Below, one piece after another: positions 7,869 through 16,975 of a stretch of DNA of 64,000 nt. Made by a program: the position numbers and the translations under genes. The first letter of the stretch is position 1. The number at the start of each line of letters is the position of its first letter. The notes below the pieces were generated by a model. The model had not been told where the DNA came from. It searched no databases and was given only the letters and a program-made list of their open reading frames with translations. Origin of the DNA: Sedimentitalea todarodis (GTDB taxonomy: Bacteria > Pseudomonadota > Alphaproteobacteria > Rhodobacterales > Rhodobacteraceae); contig NZ_JASMWN010000019.1 in the NCBI RefSeq assembly GCF_032595355.1, forward strand, positions 1-64,000. The letters run 5' to 3'.

Positions 7869-9007
7869 CCTTTCTTGGATTTGCCCGCAAGAGCGCCATG
7901 CGCAAACCGTTGCGCAGCAGTTTGCTGATCATCTCGGTGGCGATCACCTTTCTGATCTACGGGCTGACCGCCAGTTTCGTGACGGGTTCACAAGGGACCG
8001 CAGGGGCCAGCGAAGACATCCTCGGCGTGATGAATGCCGGCGGTCGCGGCCAGCCCCTGCCCCTGGCCTATCTGCCGCGCATCGCCGAACTACGGGGAGT
8101 CGGAGAGATCAGCCCCGTTACGCGCCTGCGCGGGAGCGCTGGCGATGCCCGCAACGTTGTGGCGGTCAGCGCTGGCGATCCACACAGGTTGATGGCGGTC
8201 AGCGGCAGAGAGCTCGGCCTGACCCCTGCCCTTGTCGGCGCGCTTGAGGGCGGCCGCGACAGGGTGCTTGTCGGGCGCGCCCTTGCAAAGGCGCAGGGGT
8301 GGACTGTCGGTGATCGCATCACCGTCACCGCCTTTCGCACCAAAAAGACCGACGGGAGCCGTGACTGGCGCTTTGAGATCGCGGGCATATTTGACGGCGC
8401 GCATCCAAGCACGGACACCTACTTTGTTCTCGCCCAGTATGACTATATCAACGCGGCACGCGCAAAGGACACGGATACGGCCGTCACGTTCGCGCTGCGC
8501 CCGGAACCCGGCATTTCGCCGCAAGAGTTGGCCGCCCGCATCGACTCGCTCTTCATGAACTCGGCGGCCCCGACCCGCACATTGTCGGAAAAGCAATTTC
8601 TCAGCGCCTTTCTCAGCCAATACACCGATGTCAAACGCGTCGTTATCCTGGTTGTGGGGGTCTCGTTTGTCACCCTCTTGATGATCGTCATCAACACCCT
8701 GGTCTTTGCGCTGCGCGAACGACGTTTTGAGATCGGCATGCTCAAGACGTTGGGATTCCGGAGATCGCGAATTCTGTACCTTATCCTCACCGAAGCGCTG
8801 TTCATCTTTCTGATCGGTGGCGCGGTCGGTCTCGGCTTTGCCAAGCTCGCAAGTCTCGCGACACCGCCTGCGCTCGGTCTGGTGCTTGACACGGAAACGG
8901 CACTCCGCGCCGCTGCTCTCGCGCTTCTTCTCGGCCTTGTCGCCGGTGCCCTGCCTGCCCTGTCCGCGATGCGGATGCCGATCCTTTCAACCTTCAGAAC
9001 GAGGTAG
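7865..9007 (+). CDS. FtsX-like ABC transporter permease 1
   Basis: This 380-residue permease has the MacB/FtsX layout. A first membrane helix lies near residues 18-36, followed by a periplasmic domain of about 220 residues. Three C-terminal helices include VILVVGVSFVTLLMIVINTL and ILTEALFIFLIGGAVGLGFA. The conserved cytoplasmic segment LRERRFEIGMLKTLGFRRS contacts the ATPase. It is translationally coupled to the ATPase and followed 5 bp later by a second, dissimilar permease, so the complex is probably a heterodimer as in LolCDE. Confidence 0.9.
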   Translation: MTFLGFARKSAMRKPLRSSLLIISVAITFLIYGLTASFVTGSQGTAGASEDILGVMNAGGRGQPLPLAYLPRIAELRGVGEISPVTRLRGSAGDARNVVAVSAGDPHRLMAVSGRELGLTPALVGALEGGRDRVLVGRALAKAQGWTVGDRITVTAFRTKKTDGSRDWRFEIAGIFDGAHPSTDTYFVLAQYDYINAARAKDTDTAVTFALRPEPGISPQELAARIDSLFMNSAAPTRTLSEKQFLSAFLSQYTDVKRVVILVVGVSFVTLLMIVINTLVFALRERRFEIGMLKTLGFRRSRILYLILTEALFIFLIGGAVGLGFAKLASLATPPALGLVLDTETALRAAALALLLGLVAGALPALSAMRMPILSTFRTR

Positions 9008-9012
9008 ACCAG

Positions 9013-10215
9013 ATGCCCTCTTCCATCCGACAAATCATCGCGATGAGCCGCGCCGCCCTGCTCAGCCTGCCCCGCCGATTAGCAATCTCACTCTCCATGA
9101 TCGCCTCGATCATGCTGGTTGTCTGTGTTCTGAGCGCATTCCTGGCCACGGCGCGGGGGTTCGAAGTGGCGCTGCAAAGCGCCGGATCACCGGATGTCGC
9201 CGTGATCCTTGGCAGCGGCGCGCGCCACGAGGGGCATTCGGAGATCTCGGCAGATACCATACGGGCGCTCATTGCGATCGGCGGCGATATCGGCGTTGTC
9301 CGGGAATCGTCGAATGCTCCGCTCATATCACGCGAACTCGTTGTGCCGGTGGAGTATCGCAGCGGCGACGATGCTGCGGGTGAAACGCTGGCGCTGCGCG
9401 GAATGGATTCGACCGGCCCCGGCATCCGGCAAGGCGTGACCCTGTCCTCTGGCCATTTTGCAACATCGGGAAGCCGCGAGATCGTGGTCGGCGACCAGCT
9501 GGCAGCGTCCTATCCGGGGTTCGGAATCGGGGATCAGGTCCGGCTGGGGCCGGTGGCCTGGACAGTCGCGGGTCATTTCTCTGCTCGGGGCAGTGCCTTT
9601 GAATCCGAGATATGGGCCGATCTTGATACGGTACGCGGGGCCTTCAACCGGGCTGGAGAGGTCCAGAGTCTCAGGCTGCGACTTGTATATCCGAATGCCA
9701 TCGACACGCTTCGGCAGGCCGCGGACTCATTGCCCGACACACAACTGCGGATCATTTCCGAAGCCGACCTTTATGCGGGCCAGTCTGAAGGCACCGCGCA
9801 ACTGATCCGCCTGTTCGGCTGGCCAATTGCTCTCCTGATGGCAGCAGGTGCCGTTGCGGGAGCACTCAACACGATGATGAGTTCATTGTCAGACCGGACC
9901 GTGGAAATCGCCACTGTCCGTGCGCTCGGCTTCAGCCGGCTCTCCGCCCTGCTCGCCACATGGCTGGAAGCGATGCTGCTCGCCACGGTGGGTGTGGGCC
10001 TTGGACTCGCGGTTTCATGGTTTGGCCTGAACGGCTGGCAGGCCAGCACCCTGGGCGCGAACGATGCCCGGATGGCATTTCAGCTTGTCGTCGACGCGGA
10101 CGTGATGGTGATGGCCGGCCTGGTTGGCATCACCATCGGGGCGATTGGAGGGCTCCTCCCCGCACTTGCCGCCGCCCGCCTTCCGATCACCGCAGCGCTG
10201 AGAGCGCGAGGCTGA
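9013..10215 (+). CDS. FtsX-like ABC transporter permease 2
   Basis: This second permease (400 aa) has the same plan as its neighbour: helix SLSMIASIMLVVCVLSAFLA near the N-terminus, a large periplasmic domain, then three C-terminal helices. The coupling-helix segment is DRTVEIATVRALGFSRLSAL. It ends the four-gene operon and a strong hairpin lies 50 bp downstream. Two distinct permeases sharing one ATPase and one adaptor indicate an asymmetric tripartite exporter. I cannot assign a substrate. Confidence 0.9.
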   Translation: MPSSIRQIIAMSRAALLSLPRRLAISLSMIASIMLVVCVLSAFLATARGFEVALQSAGSPDVAVILGSGARHEGHSEISADTIRALIAIGGDIGVVRESSNAPLISRELVVPVEYRSGDDAAGETLALRGMDSTGPGIRQGVTLSSGHFATSGSREIVVGDQLAASYPGFGIGDQVRLGPVAWTVAGHFSARGSAFESEIWADLDTVRGAFNRAGEVQSLRLRLVYPNAIDTLRQAADSLPDTQLRIISEADLYAGQSEGTAQLIRLFGWPIALLMAAGAVAGALNTMMSSLSDRTVEIATVRALGFSRLSALLATWLEAMLLATVGVGLGLAVSWFGLNGWQASTLGANDARMAFQLVVDADVMVMAGLVGITIGAIGGLLPALAAARLPITAALRARG

Positions 10216-10266
10216 CATTTGCGCCCAACATCGACATATCGCGGCTGGTTCCGCCGCCAAGCGCGC

Positions 10267-10293
10267 TCAGGCCCCGGTCGCGCCGGGGCCTGA
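10267..10293. terminator. Bidirectional hairpin between convergent operons
   Basis: CAGGCCCCGG and CCGGGGCCTG form a perfect 10-bp stem, or 11 bp with the flanking T-A pair, around loop TCGCG. It lies between the 3' ends of the ABC export operon and the pyrimidine importer operon and can serve both. There is no long T-run on either side. Confidence 0.65.
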
Positions 10294-10304
10294 TCTGATT
10301 GACC

Positions 10305-11297
10305 CTATTGGGCCGCCAATGCCTTGTCTGTGATCGCCGTGGTAAAGGCACCCTCAGGTTGCTTGGTGATCACCGGATCAGAACCGCCAGCCAGCAATGT
10401 CGCCACGGTCCGCTCGTAATCTCCGGAATCCAGGGCACCGTTGGAGCCGGCGGTCAGCTTCGCCACCTCGTTCATCATGCGGATCTGATGCGCCTCGGTC
10501 TGCGCGCCGGTCTCATCATAGTCGAGCACGATCATCGCCGCCTCTTCGGGGTTCTCCTCGGCCCATTTCCAGCCTTGCATCGAGGCCGCGACAAACTTTT
10601 CCATCCGCTCAACAAATGCCGGATCAGAGAGGTTCTCTTCCATCACGTAAAGCCCGTCTTCCAAGGTGGCCACGCCCTGATCCTCATATTTGAAGGTGAT
10701 CAGTTCCTCCGGAGCAACGCCACTGTCGATGACCTGCCCGTACTCGTTGTAGGTCATGGTCGAAATGCAATCAGCCTGACGTTGCAGGAGCGGGTCGACG
10801 TTGAAACCCTGCTTCAGTACCTCAACGCTGTTTTCACCCTTGCCATCGGTACCCATGCCCAGTTGAGACATCCAGCTCAGGAACGGGTATTCATTGCCAA
10901 AGAACCAGACGCCAAGCGTTCGGTTGGCCAGCGTTTCCGGCCCCTCGATCCCGACATCAGCCCAGCAGGTCAGCATCATGCCCGATGATTTGAACGGCTG
11001 CGCGATGTTGACGAGCGGCAGGCCGTTTTCGCGCGCGGCCAAGGCGGCGGGCATCCACTCGACAATGACATCCGCGCCGCCACCGGCGATGACCTGTGTC
11101 GGGGCGATATCCGGCCCGCCGGGCAGGACCGTGACGTCTAGCCCGGCATCTTCGTAATAGCCGTTCTCAAGCGCCACGTAGTATCCCGCGAATTGTGCCT
11201 GCGTCACCCATTTGAGTTGCAGCGTCACCTCTTCGGCGAATGCCGGAGCGCTCAGCGCGGTTGTTGCAAGTGCAGCGATCAGCATTGATTTCTTCAT
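10305..11297 (-). CDS. NMT1/THI5-type ABC substrate-binding protein (pyrimidine-related importer)
   Basis: This periplasmic binding protein (330 aa) starts with a clear signal peptide, MKKSMLIAALATTALSAPAFA, cleaved near residue 21. The mature part begins with LQLKWVTQAQFAGYYVALE, the hallmark of the NMT1/THI5-like fold that binds thiamine-pyrimidine-like ligands. It is the last gene of the minus-strand operon with two permeases, an ATPase and pyrimidine-degrading enzymes. A uracil/thymine-type or dihydropyrimidine/ureido ligand is therefore likely, which is inference from context. An automatic ThiY label would be misleading here. Confidence 0.88.
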   Translation of the reverse strand: MKKSMLIAALATTALSAPAFAEEVTLQLKWVTQAQFAGYYVALENGYYEDAGLDVTVLPGGPDIAPTQVIAGGGADVIVEWMPAALAARENGLPLVNIAQPFKSSGMMLTCWADVGIEGPETLANRTLGVWFFGNEYPFLSWMSQLGMGTDGKGENSVEVLKQGFNVDPLLQRQADCISTMTYNEYGQVIDSGVAPEELITFKYEDQGVATLEDGLYVMEENLSDPAFVERMEKFVAASMQGWKWAEENPEEAAMIVLDYDETGAQTEAHQIRMMNEVAKLTAGSNGALDSGDYERTVATLLAGGSDPVITKQPEGAFTTAITDKALAAQ

Positions 11298-11356
11298 GGT
11301 AGTCTCCTGTTGGTTTTAGGTTTTTTTGGTTCTGGTTTCTCGTCTGTTGGCGGCTC

Positions 11357-12202
11357 CTAGCCGCGTTGTGAAGGGTGCCAGAAGGTGAGCCACTTTTCGA
11401 TCAGCGCAGCCAACCCATAGGCCAGTGTTCCGGTGATCGCCGCAACAAGTATGGCCGACCAGACGAGGCCGAGGTCGAGCTGACCGATCGAGGTCGATAT
11501 CCGAAAGCCCAGCCCCTGTGTCGGTGACCCGAAAAACTCCGCGACGATTGCCCCGATCAGCGCCAGCGTTGTGCTGACTTTCAAGCCGTTGAAGATGAAC
11601 GGCAAGGCGGCGGGCAGGCGCAGCTTCAGCAACGTCTTGCCCCAGCTCGCCGCATAGGTGCGCATCAGGTCGCGCTGCATCGCGGATGTCTCGGAGAGGC
11701 CCGCGACAATGTTCACCAGCATCGGAAAATACACCATCAGCACGACAACCGCCGCCTTGGATTGCCAGCCAAAGCCGAACCACATGACGAGGATCGGCGC
11801 GGTCCCGACGATGGGCAGGGCGGCCATGAAGTTGCCCAGTGGCAGCAGCCCCTGCCGCAGGTAGGTGTAGCGGTCGACCAGCAATGCGGTCAGGAACGCC
11901 GCGCTGCAACCGATCACATAGCCGCCAAGTGCGCCCTTGAGGATGGTTTGCACAAAGTCGCCCCAAAGCATGGAAATGTTGCTGGCAAAGGTGGCGGCGA
12001 TCTCGCTGGGCGGCGGCAGGATCACCTGCGGCACCTCGAGCCCGCGCACGATCAGTTCCCACATCACCAGCACGGTTGCACCGAAAATCAGGGGCACCGC
12101 CAGCCGCGCGGCACGGCTCTGCGCCCGCGCAGGACGAGCCAGCCAGAGGTTGAACGCGAAACCGGCCCCCCAGATCAGCAATGCCAGAAGGACCAAATTC
12201 AT
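11357..12202 (-). CDS. ABC transporter permease of the pyrimidine-related importer (2)
   Basis: This 281-residue BPD_transp_1-type permease has the EAA loop segment around VAGLSETSAMQRDLMRTYAA and about six membrane helices. The start at 12202 gives an ATGA overlap with the stop of the preceding permease gene; an upstream in-frame ATG at 12256 would lie deep in that gene. It is related to but distinct from its neighbour, which lacks this short N-terminus, so the importer uses a heterodimeric channel. Confidence 0.9.
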   Translation of the reverse strand: MNLVLLALLIWGAGFAFNLWLARPARAQSRAARLAVPLIFGATVLVMWELIVRGLEVPQVILPPPSEIAATFASNISMLWGDFVQTILKGALGGYVIGCSAAFLTALLVDRYTYLRQGLLPLGNFMAALPIVGTAPILVMWFGFGWQSKAAVVVLMVYFPMLVNIVAGLSETSAMQRDLMRTYAASWGKTLLKLRLPAALPFIFNGLKVSTTLALIGAIVAEFFGSPTQGLGFRISTSIGQLDLGLVWSAILVAAITGTLAYGLAALIEKWLTFWHPSQRG

Positions 12203-13188
12203 GGCAATCCCCCCATTGCCCTGAGGGTGCGCCGCTCCAGCCAGCCGGTCAGCCAAACCAGCAAGGCCGCAAGCCCCGCCGCCATCAGCAGCGCGGCCCA
12301 GACCTGTGAGGTCTGACCGTAATAGCTGCCTGCAAGCATCCGCGCGCCCAACCCGCCCTTTTGCACCGGCAGTTCACCGACGATGGCACCGACAAGGCTG
12401 GCGGCGATGGCGATCTTGAGCGATGCAAAGAGATAAGGCACCGAGGCCGGCAGCCGCAGCTTGGTCAGCACCGTGAACGCGCCAGCATTGTAGGTGCGCA
12501 TGAGATCAAGCTGCATCGCGTCCGGCGACCGCAATCCTTTGACCATGCCAACAACCACGGGAAAGAAGGACAGGTAGGCCGAGATCACCGCCTTGGGGAT
12601 CAGCCCCTGAATGCCGATGGAATAGAGCACCACGATGATCATCGGCGCCAGCGCCACGATGGGAATGGTCTGACTGACAATGGCCCAGGGCATGATCGAC
12701 ATGTCCATGACCCGTGAATGCACGATGCCGACCGCCAGCGTGATGCCCATGACCGTACCGATGACAAAGCCAAGAAATGTCGCGCTGAGCGTGATGCCGC
12801 CGTGATAGATCAGCGACCGGTTGGACAGGCTGCCGGATTTGACGATGCCGCGCCGTCCGTTGATCTCTTCGTCAAAGGTGGAGCGATACAGTTCTGCCGC
12901 CACCTGGTGCGGCGCGGGCAGACGGGGACGATCCAGGCTCCAGCTCTCACCAAGCAAGGCGCTGTTTCGCGCGACCAACGACCACGATCCCATGTCGCGG
13001 CGCGCCACGGCACTTTCGGGCGACACACTTGCCCCGGCGCGTTCGGCGCGGGTCAGCACGTCTTGCACGTTCATCGGGATCACGGCGAGATACCAGATGC
13101 CCAAAACCAAGAGGATCATTGCCAGAACCGGCGGCAGGCGCCAGCGCCGGGCCGCAACCGGCGCGGCGGGATCGGCGGCTGCGCTCAC
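12199..13188 (-). CDS. ABC transporter permease of the pyrimidine-related importer (1)
   Basis: This permease (329 aa) has a first helix LAMILLVLGIWYLAVIPMNV, then an unusual polar insert of about 90 residues before the standard five-helix permease core starting near GGITLSATFLGFVIGTVMG. The EAA-type loop is VKGLRSPDAMQLDLMRTYNA. Both ends overlap neighbours by 4 bp (ATGA), which shows tight translational coupling with the ATPase and the second permease. The insert probably faces the periplasm and may dock the binding protein. Confidence 0.9.
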   Translation of the reverse strand: MSAAADPAAPVAARRWRLPPVLAMILLVLGIWYLAVIPMNVQDVLTRAERAGASVSPESAVARRDMGSWSLVARNSALLGESWSLDRPRLPAPHQVAAELYRSTFDEEINGRRGIVKSGSLSNRSLIYHGGITLSATFLGFVIGTVMGITLAVGIVHSRVMDMSIMPWAIVSQTIPIVALAPMIIVVLYSIGIQGLIPKAVISAYLSFFPVVVGMVKGLRSPDAMQLDLMRTYNAGAFTVLTKLRLPASVPYLFASLKIAIAASLVGAIVGELPVQKGGLGARMLAGSYYGQTSQVWAALLMAAGLAALLVWLTGWLERRTLRAMGGLP

Positions 13189-14006
13189 TCTTCGTACCCC
13201 GCACGCAGACCTTCGCGCACCCGGTGCGCGATTTCGATAAACTCTGGCGCGTCGCGGATATCAAGGGGCCGATGATGCGGCAGCGGGCTTTCGATCACAT
13301 CCGTGATCCGGCCGGGACGCGGCGACATCACAACGATATGGGTCGACAGATAGACCGCCTCTGGGATCGAGTGGGTCACGAAACAGATGGTCTTTTGCGT
13401 GCGGTCCCACAGTCGCAGAACCTCTTCGTTCAGCCGGTCGCGCACGATTTCATCCAGCGCACCAAAAGGTTCGTCCATCAGCAGGATTTCGGCATCGAAT
13501 GCCAAGGCCCGCGCGATCGAGGCGCGCTGTTGCATACCGCCCGACAATTGCCAGGGAAACTTCTTTTCAAAGCCGGTCAATTCCACCAGTTCGAGCACCC
13601 GCGCGACACGCTCTTGCTGCTCGGCCTTGGAGAACCCCATGATTTCAAGCGGCAAACGGATGTTGCCACCAATGCTGCGCCATGGATAGAGCCCCGCCGC
13701 CTGAAACACATAGCCATAGGCCCGCGCCATCCGCGCTTCGTCAGCGGTCATGCCATTGACCGTCAGGCTGCCGCCCGTTGGCGTCTCAAGTCCGGCAATG
13801 CACCGCAGCAACGTGGTCTTGCCACAGCCCGACGGGCCGATGAAGCTGACGAACGACCCGTTGGGGATATCAAGGCTCACGTCTTTCAGCGCATGCACCG
13901 GGCCATCCGCGGTCTGAAACGTCAGGTCCAGCCCGTTGGCCACGATGACGGGCGCGGCGGGGTCCGAGTGTGGATCGGACACGGGGTTTGGCTCGCTCAT
14001 ATTCAT
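13185..14006 (-). CDS. ABC importer ATPase (nitrate/taurine/NMT1-type family)
   Basis: This ATPase (273 aa) has Walker A GPSGCGKTT at about residues 57-65, signature LSGGMQQRAS, Walker B EILLMDEPFGALDE, and the switch histidine in VTHSIPEA. These are typical of the SsuB/TauB/NMT1-associated importer ATPases. It follows hydA by about 30 bp and is overlapped by the permease gene. An N-terminal tail of about 20 residues precedes the ABC domain. Confidence 0.93.
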   Translation of the reverse strand: MNMSEPNPVSDPHSDPAAPVIVANGLDLTFQTADGPVHALKDVSLDIPNGSFVSFIGPSGCGKTTLLRCIAGLETPTGGSLTVNGMTADEARMARAYGYVFQAAGLYPWRSIGGNIRLPLEIMGFSKAEQQERVARVLELVELTGFEKKFPWQLSGGMQQRASIARALAFDAEILLMDEPFGALDEIVRDRLNEEVLRLWDRTQKTICFVTHSIPEAVYLSTHIVVMSPRPGRITDVIESPLPHHRPLDIRDAPEFIEIAHRVREGLRAGYEE

Positions 14007-14037
14007 GCGCGTAGCTTTGCGGCGCAGGGAATTGCCA

Positions 14038-15492
14038 TCAAACCCCCGTCACCGGAATGCCACTGCGCTCGACCGGGCGCGGCGCGGTCAGTTCTTTCCA
14101 GGTGGAAAGCGCCTTGTTGACGGTGGTGTTGGCCGCACGGCTGACAAACTCGCCATGCCCCTCGTCGGTTCTGATCTCGCCATTCATCACCGCCACCTGC
14201 CCACGGGTCAGGGTATAGCGCGGCAGGCCCTTGACCTTCTGGCCCTCGAACACGTTGTAGTCGATCGCGCTCTGCTGGCTGGCGGACGAAATCGTCTTTT
14301 CCTTTGCCGGGTCCCAGACCACGATATCGGCATCGGATCCAATCATGATCGCGCCTTTCCTGGGATAGCAGTTCAGGATCTTGGCGATATTGGTCGAGGT
14401 CACGGCGACAAATTCTTCCGGTGTCAGCCGTCCGGTAGCCACGCCGTGGGTCCACAACATCGGCATCCGGTCCTCCAGCCCGCCGGTGCCGTTGGGGATC
14501 TTGGTGAAGTCGCCGACGCCAGTGCGCTTCTGTTCGGTGGTAAAGGCGCAGTGATCGGTCGCCACAACCGACAGGGAACCACTTTGCAGCCCGGCCCAGA
14601 GGCTGTCCTGATGTTGCTTGTTGCGGAACGGCGGCGACATGACGCGGCGTGCCGCATGGTCCCAGTCGGCGTTGAAATACTCGCTCTCATCCAGCGTCAG
14701 ATGCTGGATCAGCGGCTCACCCCAGACGCGTTTGCCCTGCATCCGGGCACGGCGGATGGCCTCGTGGCTGTCTTCGCAACTGGTGTGCACCACGTAGAGC
14801 GGCACGCCCGCCATATCGGCGATCATGATGGCCCGGTTGGTCGCTTCACCCTCGACCTGCGGGGGGCGGGAATAGGCATGTGCCTCGGGTCCGGTATTGC
14901 CCTCGGCCAGCAGCTTGGCGGAGAGTTCCGCCACCACATCGCCGTTTTCAGCGTGCACCAGCGCGATCCCACCCAGTTCGGCAAGGCGCGTGAACGACGC
15001 GTACATCTCGTCGTCATTCACCATCAAAGCGCCCTTGTAGGCCATGAAGTGCTTGAACGTGTTGATGCCGCGCTCTTCGACTACGGTCTTCATCTCGTCA
15101 AACACCTGCTCGCCCCACCATGTCACCGCCATGTGGAACGAATAGTCGCAATTGGCACGGGTCGATTTGTTGTCCCACATCTGCAAGGCATCGAGCAGGC
15201 CCTGACCGGGGGACGGCAGCGCGAAATCGACCACCATCGTCGTCCCGCCCGCCAATGCCGCACGGGTGCCGCTTTCGAAATCATCGCTGGAATAGGTGCC
15301 CATGAAGGGCATTTCCAGATGCGTATGCGGGTCGATCCCGCCGGGCATCACGTAACAGCCGGAGGCGTCCAGCGCTTCGTCTCCTGTCAGGTCAGGCCCG
15401 ATCTCGACGATCTTGCCGCCCTCCACCTTGACGTCTGCCGTGTAGGTCAGATCGGCGGTGACGATGGTTCCGTTCTTGATGACCGTGCTCAT
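14038..15492 (-). CDS. hydA: Dihydropyrimidinase (D-hydantoinase family)
   Basis: This cyclic amidohydrolase opens 5,6-dihydrouracil and dihydrothymine to N-carbamoyl-beta-amino acids, the second step of reductive pyrimidine breakdown. The 484 residues include the metal-binding DPHTHLEMPF and FKHFMAYKGA with the lysine expected to be carboxylated. VHAENGD, YVVHTSC and ATDHCAF complete the binuclear zinc centre. The start at 15492 is set by GGGAGA 7 bp upstream; a farther in-frame ATG (15552) lacks a good ribosome-binding site. The beta-ureidopropionase gene is upstream and the importer genes are downstream on the same strand. Confidence 0.95.
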   Translation of the reverse strand: MSTVIKNGTIVTADLTYTADVKVEGGKIVEIGPDLTGDEALDASGCYVMPGGIDPHTHLEMPFMGTYSSDDFESGTRAALAGGTTMVVDFALPSPGQGLLDALQMWDNKSTRANCDYSFHMAVTWWGEQVFDEMKTVVEERGINTFKHFMAYKGALMVNDDEMYASFTRLAELGGIALVHAENGDVVAELSAKLLAEGNTGPEAHAYSRPPQVEGEATNRAIMIADMAGVPLYVVHTSCEDSHEAIRRARMQGKRVWGEPLIQHLTLDESEYFNADWDHAARRVMSPPFRNKQHQDSLWAGLQSGSLSVVATDHCAFTTEQKRTGVGDFTKIPNGTGGLEDRMPMLWTHGVATGRLTPEEFVAVTSTNIAKILNCYPRKGAIMIGSDADIVVWDPAKEKTISSASQQSAIDYNVFEGQKVKGLPRYTLTRGQVAVMNGEIRTDEGHGEFVSRAANTTVNKALSTWKELTAPRPVERSGIPVTGV

Positions 15493-15578
15493 TGGTCGTT
15501 CTCCCGTTGCCGTGACGCGTCTTTCAAGCGCCCTCATGTTCTTTTGGCCCAACTATCCCGCGATGTGTCGCGGGTCGA

Positions 15579-16829
15579 TCAGGTAACAATCTCCGCCGTC
15601 TCCACAACCGCATGCATCAGCACGTCAGCCCCGGCACGCGCCCAGTCCTTGGAAATCTCTTCGGCCTCGTTGTGCGACAGCCCGTCGACACAGGGGCACA
15701 TCACCATGGCGGTCGGCGCGACCTGGTTGATCCAGCAGGCGTCATGGCCGGCGCCGGAAATCAGATCGCGGTGTGAATAGCCCAGCCGTTCGGCGGCATT
15801 GCGCACGGCAGTGACGCATCCCGCGTCAAACTCCACCGGGTCGAACCCGCCGACCTTTTCGAATGCGACCTCCAGCCCCATATCGTCACAGATCTTCTGC
15901 GCCTCGGTCTTCAGCCGCGCTTCCATATCCTGGATCACCGCCAGATCCGGCGAGCGGAAATCCACAGTAAAGACCGCGCGCCCCGGGATCACGTTGCGTG
16001 AATTCGGAAAGACCTCGATATGGCCCGCCGCGCCCACCGCGTGGGGTTTGTGCGACCACGCGATCTCTTCGACCTTCTCCAATATGCGCGCCATGCCAAG
16101 GCCTGCGTTCTTGCGCATCGGCATCGGGGTGGAGCCGGTATGCGCATCCTTGCCGGTGACGGTCACCTGCGTCCACGACAACCCCTGACCGTGGGTGACG
16201 ACACCGATGTCCTTGCCTTCCGCCTCCAGAATAGGCCCCTGTTCGATGTGCAGTTCAAAGAACGCATGGATCTTGCGCGCGCCGACCTCTTCCTCGCCGC
16301 GCCAGCCGATCCGCTTTAGCTCGTCGCCAAAGGCCTTGCCGTCGTGATCTTCGCGGGCATAGGCCCAGTCTTGCGTATGCACGCCCGCAAACACACCGGA
16401 GGACAGCATCGCGGGGGCGTAGCGGGTGCCTTCCTCGTTGGTCCAGTTGGTGGCGACGATCGGGTGCCTGGTCTTGATGCCAAGATCATTGAGCGTGCGA
16501 ATGATTTCGAGCGCGCCGAGAACTCCAAGAACACCGTCATACTTGCCACCCGTGGGCTGCGTATCCAGATGGCTGCCGACATAGACGGGCAGGGCATCGG
16601 GGTCTGCACCTTCGCGATGGGCGAACATGTTGCCCATCTGGTCCAACCCCATCGTGCATCCCGCCTCTTCGCACCAGCGCTGAAACAGAGCGCGGCCCTC
16701 GCCGTCTTCGTCGGTCAGGGTCTGGCGGTTGTTGCCGCCTGCGACGCCGGGGCCGATCCTGGCCATTTCCATGAGCGTGTCCCACAGGCGGTCGGCGTTG
16801 ATTGTCAGGTTGGCTGCTGGTGCGGTCAT
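15579..16829 (-). CDS. Zn-dependent hydrolase: beta-ureidopropionase / N-carbamoyl-amino-acid hydrolase
   Basis: This enzyme (416 aa) hydrolyses N-carbamoyl-beta-alanine or the thymine-derived analogue to the beta-amino acid, CO2 and ammonia, the third step after HydA. It belongs to the M20-like carbamoylase family. Visible metal-site motifs are VGSHLDTQPTGGKYDGVLG, TNEEGTRYAPAML, FELHIEQGP and DGLSHNEAEE. The start at 16829 has GGGGA upstream; the in-frame ATG at 16868 would overlap the operator region. It is the first gene of the hyd/importer operon, directly behind a RutR-like operator. Confidence 0.93.
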   Translation of the reverse strand: MTAPAANLTINADRLWDTLMEMARIGPGVAGGNNRQTLTDEDGEGRALFQRWCEEAGCTMGLDQMGNMFAHREGADPDALPVYVGSHLDTQPTGGKYDGVLGVLGALEIIRTLNDLGIKTRHPIVATNWTNEEGTRYAPAMLSSGVFAGVHTQDWAYAREDHDGKAFGDELKRIGWRGEEEVGARKIHAFFELHIEQGPILEAEGKDIGVVTHGQGLSWTQVTVTGKDAHTGSTPMPMRKNAGLGMARILEKVEEIAWSHKPHAVGAAGHIEVFPNSRNVIPGRAVFTVDFRSPDLAVIQDMEARLKTEAQKICDDMGLEVAFEKVGGFDPVEFDAGCVTAVRNAAERLGYSHRDLISGAGHDACWINQVAPTAMVMCPCVDGLSHNEAEEISKDWARAGADVLMHAVVETAEIVT

Positions 16830-16870
16830 GTCATCCCCGGTCTTGCGAGCCTCTACGGGCCATTTCATGA

Positions 16871-16888
16871 TTTGACCAATCGGTCAAA
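16871..16888. promoter_or_regulatory. RutR-like operator between the divergent amidohydrolase and TetR genes
   Basis: TTTGACCAATCGGTCAAA has perfect 7-bp arms around a 4-bp centre. The E. coli RutR consensus, as I recall it, is TTGACCAnnTGGTCAA, and this site differs at one position. It lies 42 bp upstream of the amidohydrolase ATG and about 88 bp upstream of the TetR gene, which itself looks like RutR. Confidence 0.8.
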
Positions 16889-16975
16889 GTCACGCTACCA
16901 CGGAGCCAAGGTCAGTCAAGTGTGGCGCCACCAAAAGCGGCATTCGTATAGAAATTTGGCAGGGAATGGCAGGCA

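Noticed and set aside
13936..15780. 614-codon plus-strand frame over hydA
   Set aside because: It is antisense to hydA, whose metal-site motifs are all present on the other strand.
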